Source: Microbulbifer sp. ALW1 (GTDB lineage: Bacteria; Pseudomonadota; Gammaproteobacteria; Pseudomonadales; Cellvibrionaceae). From it: 64,000 nucleotides of DNA. Every line of letters begins with the position of its first letter. Position 1 is the first letter of the stretch. Positions 8,530 through 19,049 of the stretch are shown here, piece by piece. The stretch is from positions 2,334,501 to 2,398,500 of the forward strand of contig NZ_CP047569.1 of the NCBI RefSeq assembly GCF_009903625.1, written 5' to 3'. The translations under genes were made by a program, and so were the position numbers. Under the pieces are notes generated by a model. The model had not been told where the DNA came from and searched no databases. It saw only the letters and a program-made list of their open reading frames with translations.

Positions 8530-9735
8530 ATGACAGATTTTCCCGCCCAGGCCGATGTGCTGATCATCGGCGCCGGTGCCGCCGGCCTGATGTGCGCGGC
8601 GGTGGCGGGCAAGCGCGGGCGCAGTGTGCTGGTGCTGGATCACGCCAACAAAGTCGGCAAGAAAATCCTGATGTCCGGCGGCGGCCGCTGCAACTTCACC
8701 AACCTGTACACGGCGCCGGACAATTTCTACAGCGAAAATCCCCATTTCTGTAAATCCGCCCTGGCCCGCTATACCCAGTGGGATTTTATTGCGCTGGTGG
8801 AAAAGCACGGAATTCCCTACCACGAGAAAACCCTCGGCCAGCTGTTCTGCGATAACAAGTCTCGGGATATTGTCGATCTCCTGTTAACCGAATGTCGGGA
8901 AGCCAAAGCCCAGATCCGGACCCGCTGCGATATTCAGCGCATCGAGCCGCTGGGAGAGGGCGGACTAAAAGGCTTTGAGGTGCACACCTCGCTGGGCAAG
9001 GTGGTGTGCGAATCCCTGGTAATCGCCACCGGCGGGCTGTCGATTCCTACCATGGGGGCGACCGGGTTTGGCTATGAAATTGCAAAACAGTTTGGCCATA
9101 ACATTATTCCCACCCGTGCGGCACTGGTGCCCTTTACCCTGAATAAGCGCGCGCTGGCGCGGCAGCAGGAGTTACCGGGAACGTCGTTGCCGGTGAACGC
9201 CAGTTGCGAGCAGGGCGGTTTTCACGAGCAGATGCTGTTTACCCACAAGGGACTGAGCGGCCCGGCGATATTGCAGATATCCAGCCACTGGCGCGAGGGT
9301 AAGAAAGTGGCGCTGGATCTGGCTCCGGGGCTGAATCTTCCCGAGTGGTTGAGCGAGCAGCGGGGGAGCAAGCCAGAGAGCCACCTGCATACAGTATTGG
9401 CGGAACTCTGGAGCAAAAAACTGGTGCAGTTTTTCCTGCAGAAGAACGGCCTAGAGAGTAAACCCCTGAAGCAGTACAGCGAACATGCACTGCGGGAAGT
9501 GGGAGAAAAGCTGCAGACCTGGGAGCTGGTGCCCGAGGGAACCGAAGGCTACCGCACCGCGGAAGTGACTCTGGGCGGAGTGGATACCAATGAGGTTTCA
9601 TCGCGCAGCATGGAGAGCCAGAAACAGCCGGGATTATATTTCGTTGGCGAAGTGCTAGACGTGACCGGTTGGCTGGGGGGCTACAATTTTCAGTGGGCTT
9701 GGGCGTCGGCCCATGCGGCTGGCGCTGAGGTCTGA
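8530..9735 (+). CDS. HI0933/YhiN-family flavoprotein (BaiN-like)
   Basis: A 401-residue FAD-dependent oxidoreductase of the HI0933/YhiN family. The dinucleotide-binding GAGAAG lies at residues 14-19, followed by the family signature GKKILMSGGGRCNFTN (about 44-59). The C-terminus has the second FAD motif (GLYFVGEVLDVTGWLGGYNFQWAWASG-like, about residues 374-398). Members are annotated as aminoacetone oxidase-like or as flavin reductases, but the physiological substrate is generally unknown. It starts 23 bases after dcd on the same strand and probably shares its transcript with the small gene that follows. Confidence 0.9.
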   Translation: MTDFPAQADVLIIGAGAAGLMCAAVAGKRGRSVLVLDHANKVGKKILMSGGGRCNFTNLYTAPDNFYSENPHFCKSALARYTQWDFIALVEKHGIPYHEKTLGQLFCDNKSRDIVDLLLTECREAKAQIRTRCDIQRIEPLGEGGLKGFEVHTSLGKVVCESLVIATGGLSIPTMGATGFGYEIAKQFGHNIIPTRAALVPFTLNKRALARQQELPGTSLPVNASCEQGGFHEQMLFTHKGLSGPAILQISSHWREGKKVALDLAPGLNLPEWLSEQRGSKPESHLHTVLAELWSKKLVQFFLQKNGLESKPLKQYSEHALREVGEKLQTWELVPEGTEGYRTAEVTLGGVDTNEVSSRSMESQKQPGLYFVGEVLDVTGWLGGYNFQWAWASAHAAGAEV

Positions 9736-9746
9736 GAGAGAAAATT

Positions 9747-9932
9747 ATGGGTGACGTTTTACCGTTTAAAAGAAAGACCGCCTGGGAGAAGCACAAGGGC
9801 AGCAGCCTGTGTCGCGATGGCTTTCACAAATGGGTGGTGGTGACCGAGCGCAAGTTTGATGTGAAACAGGGAAAGCTAGTAACCGAATACCGCTGTCAGC
9901 GGTGCGGGAAAACCAAGACCAAATTACTGTAA
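9747..9932 (+). CDS. Small CxxC protein of unknown function
   Basis: A 61-residue basic protein beginning MGDVLPFKRKTAW. It has a C-terminal YRCQRCGKTKTK, a single CxxC pair, and one further Cys and His in the middle (LCRDGFHKW). The arrangement Cys...His...CxxC could hold one zinc ion. It begins 11 bases after the flavoprotein gene and ends directly before a strong terminator, so it is probably co-transcribed. The family is not one I can name. Confidence 0.7.
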   Translation: MGDVLPFKRKTAWEKHKGSSLCRDGFHKWVVVTERKFDVKQGKLVTEYRCQRCGKTKTKLL

Positions 9933-9934
9933 AT

Positions 9935-9964
9935 AAAAAAGCCGGCATATGCCGGCTTTTTTAT
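9935..9964. terminator. Bidirectional rho-independent terminator
   Basis: The perfect palindrome GCCGGCATATGCCGGC (9941-9956) is flanked by six A on the left and six T on the right. It can end the dcd-side transcript and the convergent S46 peptidase transcript. Confidence 0.9.
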
Positions 9965-9979
9965 TTCTCACTTTTGCTA

Positions 9980-12289
9980 TCAGTCTTTAGGTGCAGCAAC
10001 ACCCATTTCTTCCAGCAGGTTGTCGGCGTGGTCGATCTTCTCCATTACCCACAGCATGTATTCCACATCCACGTGAATCGCACGGGTATTGTCGTTGAAG
10101 TCCCAGTCCGCATTGATACTGTCGTAGGTACCGTCGAATACCAGGCCGATAAACTCGCCTTTGCCGTTCATGGTGGCAGAGCCTGAGTTACCGCCGGTAA
10201 TGTCTACGGTGGTCAGGAAGTTCACCGGAACCGAGTCCAGTTGCTCATCATAGAAACGACCGTAGTCCTTGTTCTTGATCGCGTCTAGCTGTGCCTGGGG
10301 CGTGTCAAAAGGATCTTCGCCGGTGTATTTGGCTTCGATACCGCGCAGGGTGGTGAAGGGTACAAAGCCGTCTTTACCATCGTTGCCATCGGCTGCGCCT
10401 TTGATGGTGCCGGCGGGCGGGGTGTAGCCTTTTACCAGGCCGTAAGTCAGGCGCAGGGAGCTGTTGGCATCCGGGTAAACGGGTTTGCCCTGCTCGTTGT
10501 AGTAGGCAATCAGCAGGTCCATGTACTGCGGGCGAAGCTCTGCGAAGCGACCAGACATGGCTTTGTCGCGCTGCTCGATGGCGAAGCGGTCGTCATAGGT
10601 GGCCACGGCCAGTTGGATGAAGGGATCGTCGCTGTTGCGGAAGTCTTCCGGCGATTTTTCCATCCACGCGAGGCGGGTTTCGGTGTCGGTGAGACCGGTT
10701 TTTTCATACATGGCCGCGAGCTTCTGCTGCAGGGCATCGCCACTCAGCTCGCCGGCAAAGAAGCCGTCGAAGCTTTTCAGGTGCTGGTCCTGGGGCAGGG
10801 CGTTGTAGCGCTCGAGGAAGTAGGTCCAGATGGCCTGGTCCACGGTCGGCTCGAAGTTACGCTCGATGCGCTTCATGCTCTCGCTAAAGCGGGTCATATC
10901 GCGCTCCTGGTAGCCGGGCTCGCGCTCCATATTCGGCTTCTGCTTTTCCAGGCTGAGGCGGTAGAGGCGCTGTGCACTGCTCAGCATGGCAGAGCGGTTC
11001 ATGTAGCCCAGCAGCAGGTCGCGTTCCTGGGTGGACTGCTCTTCTGCAATCAGCTGCTGCAGGTCAGAAATTACCGAGGAGTATTTCTTCTTGGACTCCG
11101 GGTTGGCTTCGATCCAGGCTTGCAGGTCTTTTTCCAGCTGCTGTTTGCGCTGGAGCAGGTCGCTGCGGTTGTAGCCTTCCATCATGCCGGTGAAGTTTTT
11201 CGAGTAGTTATTGAGGCCGGCAACCAGGCTTGCGTACTTGAGTGCGGCGTCCTTGTTGTTCTCGGTGGCACTGCCGATCACTTCAGACCATTCCGCGAGT
11301 ACTTTCTGCATGGTGGGGTAGTACCAGCTGAAGTTGTTGCTGACTTCTTCCGCGGTGCGGTAGCGGTTGGTGCGGCCGGGGTAGCCGGCAACCATCACGT
11401 AATCGCCTTCCTTCGGACCTTCGGTGGCGACTTTCAGGTGGTGCTTGGGCTTGTAGGGCACATTGTCTTTGGCGAAGTCGGCGGGCTTGCCGTCCGGGCC
11501 CACATAGGCGCGCAGGAAGGAGTAGTCGCCGGTATGGCGCGGCCACATCCAGTTGTCAATGTCGCCACCGAATTTGCCGATGGAGGCAGCGGGTGCATGT
11601 ACCAGACGCACGTCACGGATAGCCAGCTGCTTGATCAGGTAGTAGCTGGCACCGCCGTAATAGCTGTAAACCTCACAGCGGTGACCGGGATCGGCTTCAC
11701 AATCGGCCACCAGGGCTTTCTCGGCGTCTTCGATGGCCTTGAAGCGGGTGGCTCCATCCATGTCATCGCTGAGCTTGCTCTTCACTTTGTCGGTGACTTC
11801 CTGCATATCCACGGTAACGTAGATACGGGAGCCGGGAGCTGCGGGCAGTTCTTCTTCCAGGGTTTTGGCGAGGAAGCCGTTGGCCAGCAGGTCGTTGTCT
11901 TCGGTGGAGTTGTAGGAAATGGAGCCATAGGCGCAGTGGTGATTGGTGGCAACCAGGCCCTGCGGAGAGACGAAGGATGCGGAGCAGCCGCCAAGGCTCA
12001 CTACGGCATTCATCGGGAATTTGGTCAGATCCGTCATGGTTTTCGGATCCAGCTCCAGGCCGAGCTCTTTCAGTTTGTCACCCAGTTCCGGCAGCTGGCG
12101 CGGCATCCACATGCCTTCGGTGGAAACGGTGGCCGTATCGGAGGCAGGGGCTTCCGCTGCGGTATCGGCTTTCGCTGTGACTTGGGTGTTTTCTGCCGGT
12201 TTACCACAGGCGGTCAGCAGGGCAATGCTGAGAGAAAGACCGAACACCTTTCCGAGAGATGGCGGTAGATATTTGTCGTTATGTTTCAC
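9980..12289 (-). CDS. S46-family dipeptidyl-peptidase, lipoprotein
   Basis: A 769-residue secreted serine exopeptidase of the DPP7/DPP11 (S46) family, which removes dipeptides from peptides outside the cytoplasm. The start is a GTG with AAGGA just upstream. Residues 1-27 are a signal peptide ending in the lipobox LLTAC, so Cys28 should be lipidated. Catalytic landmarks are the His in ATNHHCAYGS (about 117-118) and the nucleophile in GGNSGSATMNGKGE (Ser at about 702), which follow the chymotrypsin-like order of the family. An Ala/Thr-rich linker (29-60) follows the lipid anchor. It would serve peptide nutrition beside the chitin locus. DPP7 versus DPP11 specificity cannot be read with confidence. 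Confidence 0.92.
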   Translation of the reverse strand: MKHNDKYLPPSLGKVFGLSLSIALLTACGKPAENTQVTAKADTAAEAPASDTATVSTEGMWMPRQLPELGDKLKELGLELDPKTMTDLTKFPMNAVVSLGGCSASFVSPQGLVATNHHCAYGSISYNSTEDNDLLANGFLAKTLEEELPAAPGSRIYVTVDMQEVTDKVKSKLSDDMDGATRFKAIEDAEKALVADCEADPGHRCEVYSYYGGASYYLIKQLAIRDVRLVHAPAASIGKFGGDIDNWMWPRHTGDYSFLRAYVGPDGKPADFAKDNVPYKPKHHLKVATEGPKEGDYVMVAGYPGRTNRYRTAEEVSNNFSWYYPTMQKVLAEWSEVIGSATENNKDAALKYASLVAGLNNYSKNFTGMMEGYNRSDLLQRKQQLEKDLQAWIEANPESKKKYSSVISDLQQLIAEEQSTQERDLLLGYMNRSAMLSSAQRLYRLSLEKQKPNMEREPGYQERDMTRFSESMKRIERNFEPTVDQAIWTYFLERYNALPQDQHLKSFDGFFAGELSGDALQQKLAAMYEKTGLTDTETRLAWMEKSPEDFRNSDDPFIQLAVATYDDRFAIEQRDKAMSGRFAELRPQYMDLLIAYYNEQGKPVYPDANSSLRLTYGLVKGYTPPAGTIKGAADGNDGKDGFVPFTTLRGIEAKYTGEDPFDTPQAQLDAIKNKDYGRFYDEQLDSVPVNFLTTVDITGGNSGSATMNGKGEFIGLVFDGTYDSINADWDFNDNTRAIHVDVEYMLWVMEKIDHADNLLEEMGVAAPKD

Positions 12290-12488
12290 TGTGAATCCTT
12301 CAACGTTACGCGGAAGTTACCGCGCCATGTTCAAAAAATGTACGGGTTTCGAGGCTGGACATCAATCGCCCTGAAACCCAGTGGTTTAGATACTCTCATA
12401 AGTATTGCGATAGAGAAAATGCCTGGGGTGCAGGGCGGCGTAGAGAGGAGCTATGGGCCGTCCGGTGTAGAATGGCTGCCAATGAAAT

Positions 12489-12719
12489 TTGTTACAGGGT
12501 ATTGGATTGGAAAAGCAGGATTTGGTGGATATTGCTCGTATGCCCATGCCATTTGGCAAATACGCGGGACGCCCGTTGATTGATTTGCCAGAAGAATATT
12601 TGCTGTGGTTTGCGAAGAAGGGTTTTCCCAATGGCAGGCTGGGGCACCTGATGGCGATAACCCTTGAGATAAAAATCGAAGGGCTGGAGGGACTGGTTAA
12701 ACCCCTGAAAAGACAATGA
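12489..12719 (+). CDS. DUF3820 family protein
   Basis: A short protein of at most 76 residues with the family core MPFGKYAGRPLIDLPEEYLL, then WFAKKGFPNG and a C-terminal GLEGLVKPL. The function is unknown; the family (QSregVF_b) is linked by annotation to quorum-sensing-regulated virulence factors. The start is uncertain: TTG codons at 12489 and 12507, or an ATG at 12540, are possible. Conservation before MPFGKY in relatives favours one of the TTG starts. It ends just before a hairpin shared with the convergent lipoprotein gene. Confidence 0.75.
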   Translation: MLQGIGLEKQDLVDIARMPMPFGKYAGRPLIDLPEEYLLWFAKKGFPNGRLGHLMAITLEIKIEGLEGLVKPLKRQ

Positions 12720-12737
12720 GCCTCGGAAGGAGGCTCA
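12717..12737. terminator. Hairpin between convergent genes
   Basis: TGAGCCTC and GAGGCTCA form an eight-base-pair stem with a five-base loop. On the minus strand the hairpin is followed by TTGTCTTTT, so it can terminate the glycine-zipper lipoprotein transcript. The T-run on the plus side is poor. Confidence 0.55.
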
Positions 12738-12761
12738 TGTAGTAGCGTTTATCGGGCACGC

Positions 12762-13028
12762 TTAGCGATAGACACGGCGACCGTAACGGTCATAGCGGTA
12801 GTGTCTTTTCTTGCTGCGATCGTAGAGCCAGCCACTGGCGCCGCCGATAGCGGCGCCAACCGCGGCACCACCTACATCACCGGTAACCAGAGCGCCGGTT
12901 ACCGCACCAATACCGATACCGGTACCAACACGGCGATCGCTGTCACTCATATTGGCACAGCCAACCGTTGCCAGGGTGAAAGCCAGTGTTGAAATCAGAC
13001 CTGTTCGTTTAATTGTTCGGAACTGCAT
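12762..13028 (-). CDS. Glycine-zipper lipoprotein
   Basis: An 88-residue envelope protein. The signal sequence ends in the lipobox LATVGC (Cys24). A glycine-zipper segment of about 30 residues follows (VGTGIGIGAVTGALVTG, then VGGAAVGAAIGGASG), with repeated G-x3-G spacing that can pack in or along a membrane. The C-terminus is a basic, Tyr-rich tail (RYDRYGRRVYR). The start is the ATG preceded by GGAG; the longer open frame upstream has no supporting features. Such proteins are often linked to outer-membrane integrity or stress, but no specific role can be given. Confidence 0.85.
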   Translation of the reverse strand: MQFRTIKRTGLISTLAFTLATVGCANMSDSDRRVGTGIGIGAVTGALVTGDVGGAAVGAAIGGASGWLYDRSKKRHYRYDRYGRRVYR

Positions 13029-13139
13029 AAAAACTCCGCTTGCATTGCTCGGACATTGCTCGTGGAGTGTATGGTGCGCCCGAGGGGCTCCCAACAGGTG
13101 TGTAACCTCAATGCCCCAGATGATTAAAAAATGAGAAGA

Positions 13140-13392
13140 AAGTGTGGTGGAAGAGGGACCCACACTACACTGGTAACTGTCCCGGGAAGACTCCCCCATC
13201 GCGAGACGAGGTGGAGTGCCAACAAGAAGCGGTCCGTAACCGAGACTGGACATGACCGTAAATAGGCCCACAGCGGGTAGCCACTGGTCTGAAAAATGAT
13301 TTCAGCGAGGCGAACAGCGGGAAGTTTCAGTCAGCTTGATTGGGTAAATGGGGCAGAGGCGGCCGATGCTATGTCGGCCGCTTTCGTTTTTT
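13140..13392 (+). ncRNA. Possible small RNA ending in an intrinsic terminator
   Basis: This gene-free stretch has several potential stems (GTGTGG/CCACAC near 13142-13165; CTGAAA/TTTCAG at 13289-13305). It finishes in a textbook terminator, GCGGCCGA-N7-TCGGCCGC followed by TTTCGTTTTTT (13359-13392). No convincing reading frame leads into that terminator. I could not match it to 6S, tmRNA, RNase P or a known riboswitch. The 5' end is a guess. Confidence 0.3.
13359..13392 (+). terminator. Rho-independent terminator without an obvious upstream gene
   Basis: An eight-base-pair GC-rich stem GCGGCCGA/TCGGCCGC with a seven-base loop and a T-rich tail. The nearest plus-strand gene upstream ends at 12719. 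Confidence 0.75.
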
Positions 13393-13573
13393 GGTTAGCT
13401 TTCGTATTCTTTTCGGTGCTCTCTTTTCGGTGATTGGGGCCTGGAACAGCGGTACTGCTTAGCACAATAAGATATTTTTCCCGCCATAAACTGATTTCTT
13501 CATGTGACTCACCTCTCAAGACTGCCTCAGGGGGCTGGTCAAAAACCTCCCTAACGGAGTATCGTGAAAAAGT

Positions 13574-13591
13574 AATGACACCGCTGTCAAT
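13574..13591. promoter_or_regulatory. Palindromic operator 1 upstream of the chitinase
   Basis: TGACACCGCTGTCA (13576-13589) is a near-perfect palindrome centred on CG, the form bound by LacI-family regulators. It resembles the NagR (N-acetylglucosamine repressor) site recalled from Shewanella and relatives (TGACA-RCGY-TGTCA). Its reverse complement recurs 29 bases downstream. Confidence 0.6.
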
Positions 13592-13602
13592 TTATTATTA
13601 AA

Positions 13603-13620
13603 AATGACAGCGGTGTCATT
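13603..13620. promoter_or_regulatory. Palindromic operator 2 upstream of the chitinase
   Basis: TGACAGCGGTGTCA (13605-13618) is the exact reverse complement of the operator at 13576-13589. The 29-bp centre spacing and the AT-rich stretch between them fit a promoter held by two repressor dimers. Confidence 0.6.
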
Positions 13621-16689
<3,069 letters not shown>

Positions 16690-16704
16690 GTACTAAAGCA
16701 GTAA

Positions 16705-16736
16705 ACAGAGGGCGCCAAGGCGCCCTCTGTTCTTTT
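16705..16736 (+). terminator. Terminator between the two chitinase genes
   Basis: ACAGAGGGCGCC-AA-GGCGCCCTCTGT is a perfect 12-bp stem followed by TCTTTT. Transcription of the second chitinase may therefore be partly independent. Confidence 0.85.
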
Positions 16737-16784
16737 CGACGTTGTTTCCGACCATTCCCTAGAAAAATAACTTAGGAAAACCCT

Positions 16785-18371
16785 ATGAAAAGGCAATTAC
16801 TGAGCCTGTTTGCTATCGGGCTACTTTCGTTCGAGGCGGCGGCAGTTGACTGTAGTGCGCGCCCGGATTGGGAAGCCAGCGCCATCTATGTGGGCGGTAA
16901 TCCGGTCCAGCATCTGGGCAACGCTTACACCGCAAATTACTGGACGCAAAACAATGATCCGGTAACACACTCCGGAACCTGGGCACACTGGAAATACGAT
17001 GGCGCTTGCGATGGCAGTTCTTCGTCGAGCTCTTCCTCCAGTTCCTCCTCCAGTTCTTCTTCGAGCTCCTCTAGCTCTTCTTCCAGCTCGTCATCCAGCT
17101 CTTCGAGCTCGAGTGGCGGTTCCGGCGGCGGCTCCTGTACTTCCGTGCAATATGTTGCTGGCACCGGCTACGTTGCTGGGCAGCTGGTACAAAACGTTGG
17201 CCTGGAATTCCAGTGCAATATCGCCGGCTGGTGCTCTTCCAATGCCGCCTGGGCTTATGCGCCGGGTGAGGGGGCTCACTGGGAAGACGCCTGGAGTCAG
17301 GTTGGTGACTGTGGCAGCTCTTCGTCCAGTAGCTCCTCCAGCGGTGGTTCCAGCTCGTCCTCGAGTGGCTCCGGCTCTTCCAGCTCTTCGGGTGGTAGTT
17401 CTTCCGGTGGCAATAGTGGATTACTGCCGAAACATGCCCTGGTAGGTTACTGGCACAACTTCGACAATGGTTCCGGCCTGTATCGCATCAGCGAAGTTTC
17501 CGATGTGTGGGACGTGATCGTAGTGGCTTTCGTGGACGACGCGGGCAACGGCAATATTGCATTCAACCTGGATCCGGGGCTCGACAAGCAGCAGTTTATC
17601 GCTGACATCGCGGCCAAGCGCGCAGCGGGTAAAATCGTGATTGCCTCTTACGGAGGTGAGAAAGGTACCGTGACTCTGAACACGCCAGAGAATGTGGCTA
17701 ATTTTGTTGCCAGTACTGCGGCGATGATCGACGAGTATGGCTTCGACGGTATTGATATAGACCTGGAATCCGGCGCGGGCGTCATGCACGGTGCACCGGT
17801 CATCCAGAACATGGTGGATGCGGTCAAGCAGCTGAAGCAGCAATACCCGAACATGTACCTGTCCATGGCACCGGAGCATCCCTATGTGCAGGGTGGCTAT
17901 GTGTCCTATACCGGTATCTGGGGCGCCTATCTGCCGATGATTGACCAGTTGCGCAACGAGCTGGATCTGCTGCATGTGCAGCTGTACAACAATGGCGGTC
18001 TGGCTACGCCTTATCAAGGGGCGGCCTACGCGGCGGGCTCGGTGGATATGATGGTGTCTTCGGCACTGATGCTGATCGAAGGCTTCCCACTGGGTTACGG
18101 CAATGCCGGCTTCTTTGAAGGTTTGCGCCCGGATCAGGTCGGTCTGGCACTGCCCTCAGGCCCGCGCGCTGCGGGGAGTGGCTTTGCCACGACGGCGGAT
18201 ATCAACCGGGCTCTGGACTGTCTGACGCAACAGCTGAACTGTGGCACCTTGACGCCCAGTCAGGCATACCCGAGCTTCAATGGCGTGATGACCTGGTCCA
18301 TCAACTGGGATATGAACGACGGTGGTATCTTCTCGGGTCCTGTGGGCAGCCATGTCCACAATCTGCCCTGA
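16785..18371 (+). CDS. Secreted GH18 chitinase with poly-serine linkers
   Basis: A 528-residue secreted chitinase. Residues 1-20 are a signal peptide. A CBM5/12 module (about 21-75; ANYWTQNNDP) comes first, then a run of 33 consecutive serines written with all six Ser codons. A second binding module (about 115-177) has the WCSSNAAWAYAPGEG pattern of CBM73. A Ser/Gly linker (179-212) leads to the GH18 domain (about 215-528). The catalytic motif is FDGIDIDLE (320-328), with Glu328 as acid/base. The catalytic domain resembles bacterial ChiC/ChiD-type endochitinases, so it probably cuts internally and complements the ChiA-like enzyme upstream. Mixed codons in the serine run suggest selection on the protein, not simple repeat expansion. 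Confidence 0.94.
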   Translation: MKRQLLSLFAIGLLSFEAAAVDCSARPDWEASAIYVGGNPVQHLGNAYTANYWTQNNDPVTHSGTWAHWKYDGACDGSSSSSSSSSSSSSSSSSSSSSSSSSSSSSSSSSGGSGGGSCTSVQYVAGTGYVAGQLVQNVGLEFQCNIAGWCSSNAAWAYAPGEGAHWEDAWSQVGDCGSSSSSSSSSGGSSSSSSGSGSSSSSGGSSSGGNSGLLPKHALVGYWHNFDNGSGLYRISEVSDVWDVIVVAFVDDAGNGNIAFNLDPGLDKQQFIADIAAKRAAGKIVIASYGGEKGTVTLNTPENVANFVASTAAMIDEYGFDGIDIDLESGAGVMHGAPVIQNMVDAVKQLKQQYPNMYLSMAPEHPYVQGGYVSYTGIWGAYLPMIDQLRNELDLLHVQLYNNGGLATPYQGAAYAAGSVDMMVSSALMLIEGFPLGYGNAGFFEGLRPDQVGLALPSGPRAAGSGFATTADINRALDCLTQQLNCGTLTPSQAYPSFNGVMTWSINWDMNDGGIFSGPVGSHVHNLP

Positions 18372-18391
18372 GAATTACACTGCGGAAAAAC

Positions 18392-18426
18392 AAAAAAGGG
18401 GACGCTGAAAAGCGTCCCCTTTTTTT
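18392..18426. terminator. Terminator after the second chitinase
   Basis: GGGGACGCT-GAAA-AGCGTCCCC is flanked by A6 and T7, so it can act in both directions, serving the chitinase and the convergent heme-lipoprotein gene. Confidence 0.9.
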
Positions 18427-18480
18427 CAGGTCAGTTCGCTTAATTCACGGTTGACCAGCTCTTCGTTTCTGTCGCGTCAC

Positions 18481-19029
18481 TTACATCGGGAAACGAATCA
18501 CCACGCCACCCATGGTCTGACCCAGCTCGAAGTCTTTGCGCGGGCTGTCGACGTGATCGTTGTGGCAGCTAACACAGGCGGGAGAGACAGCGACATCCGG
18601 ATAAATCGCCGTGAAGTACTCGGTGTCGCCCAACGTTTCGGTGCCGTAAAAATTCTGCCCCGGATTATCGACAATAAACGACAGGCCCTGGCGCTCGAGG
18701 TCTGTACGAGGCTTGTTCTGCTTGTTGATGGCCCACTGGGAGAGCAGGGCATAATTGAATCCGGCCTCTTGTTCCGCGACCCGTTCTGCACCCATACGCA
18801 TCATTTGCGCGGGGAGGGGGAGTGCCTGATTGTCTTTCCAGTGCTCATCCGCTTTGATTACCTTCTCTTCGTTCTGCAGGCGGTTGACGACAAAATTGGT
18901 GTAACTGGCACGGTCTGCTTCGATTACTGCAAAAATGGCGTCAGCCATTCGCTGAGGTTCGATACCGGCTTTTTCTCCACAGCCTGAAAGCGCTGCGGCG
19001 ATAGCTAAAACAAAGGCACGAGTACGCAT
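18481..19029 (-). CDS. DUF3365 (Tll0287-like) c-type heme lipoprotein
   Basis: A 182-residue exported protein. The signal sequence ends in the lipobox ALSGC, so it should be membrane-anchored. The DUF3365/Tll0287-like fold is indicated by the FYGTETLGDTEYFTAIYPDVA region, followed by a single heme motif CVSCH at residues 152-156. Family members bind one c-type heme and are thought to be redox or gas sensors or electron carriers. It is the last gene of the cluster, 20 bases after the 11-heme cytochrome. It may accept electrons from that protein or sense its redox state. No enzymatic role can be claimed. Confidence 0.85.
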   Translation of the reverse strand: MRTRAFVLAIAAALSGCGEKAGIEPQRMADAIFAVIEADRASYTNFVVNRLQNEEKVIKADEHWKDNQALPLPAQMMRMGAERVAEQEAGFNYALLSQWAINKQNKPRTDLERQGLSFIVDNPGQNFYGTETLGDTEYFTAIYPDVAVSPACVSCHNDHVDSPRKDFELGQTMGGVVIRFPM

Positions 19030-19049
19030 GATTTCCCCTCCTGATGGGA

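Noticed and set aside
10613..12268. 551-residue open frame antisense to the S46 peptidase
   Set aside because: It is a shadow of a well-supported gene with catalytic motifs on the other strand.
13140..13392. 6S RNA, tmRNA, RNase P RNA or cobalamin riboswitch
   Set aside because: I compared the stretch with the landmark sequences I remember for each. Apart from isolated short matches, none fits.
13331..13519. 62-residue minus-strand open frame
   Set aside because: It covers the terminator hairpin at 13359-13392, and its sequence is low-complexity Lys/Thr/Ser/Ala without any domain.
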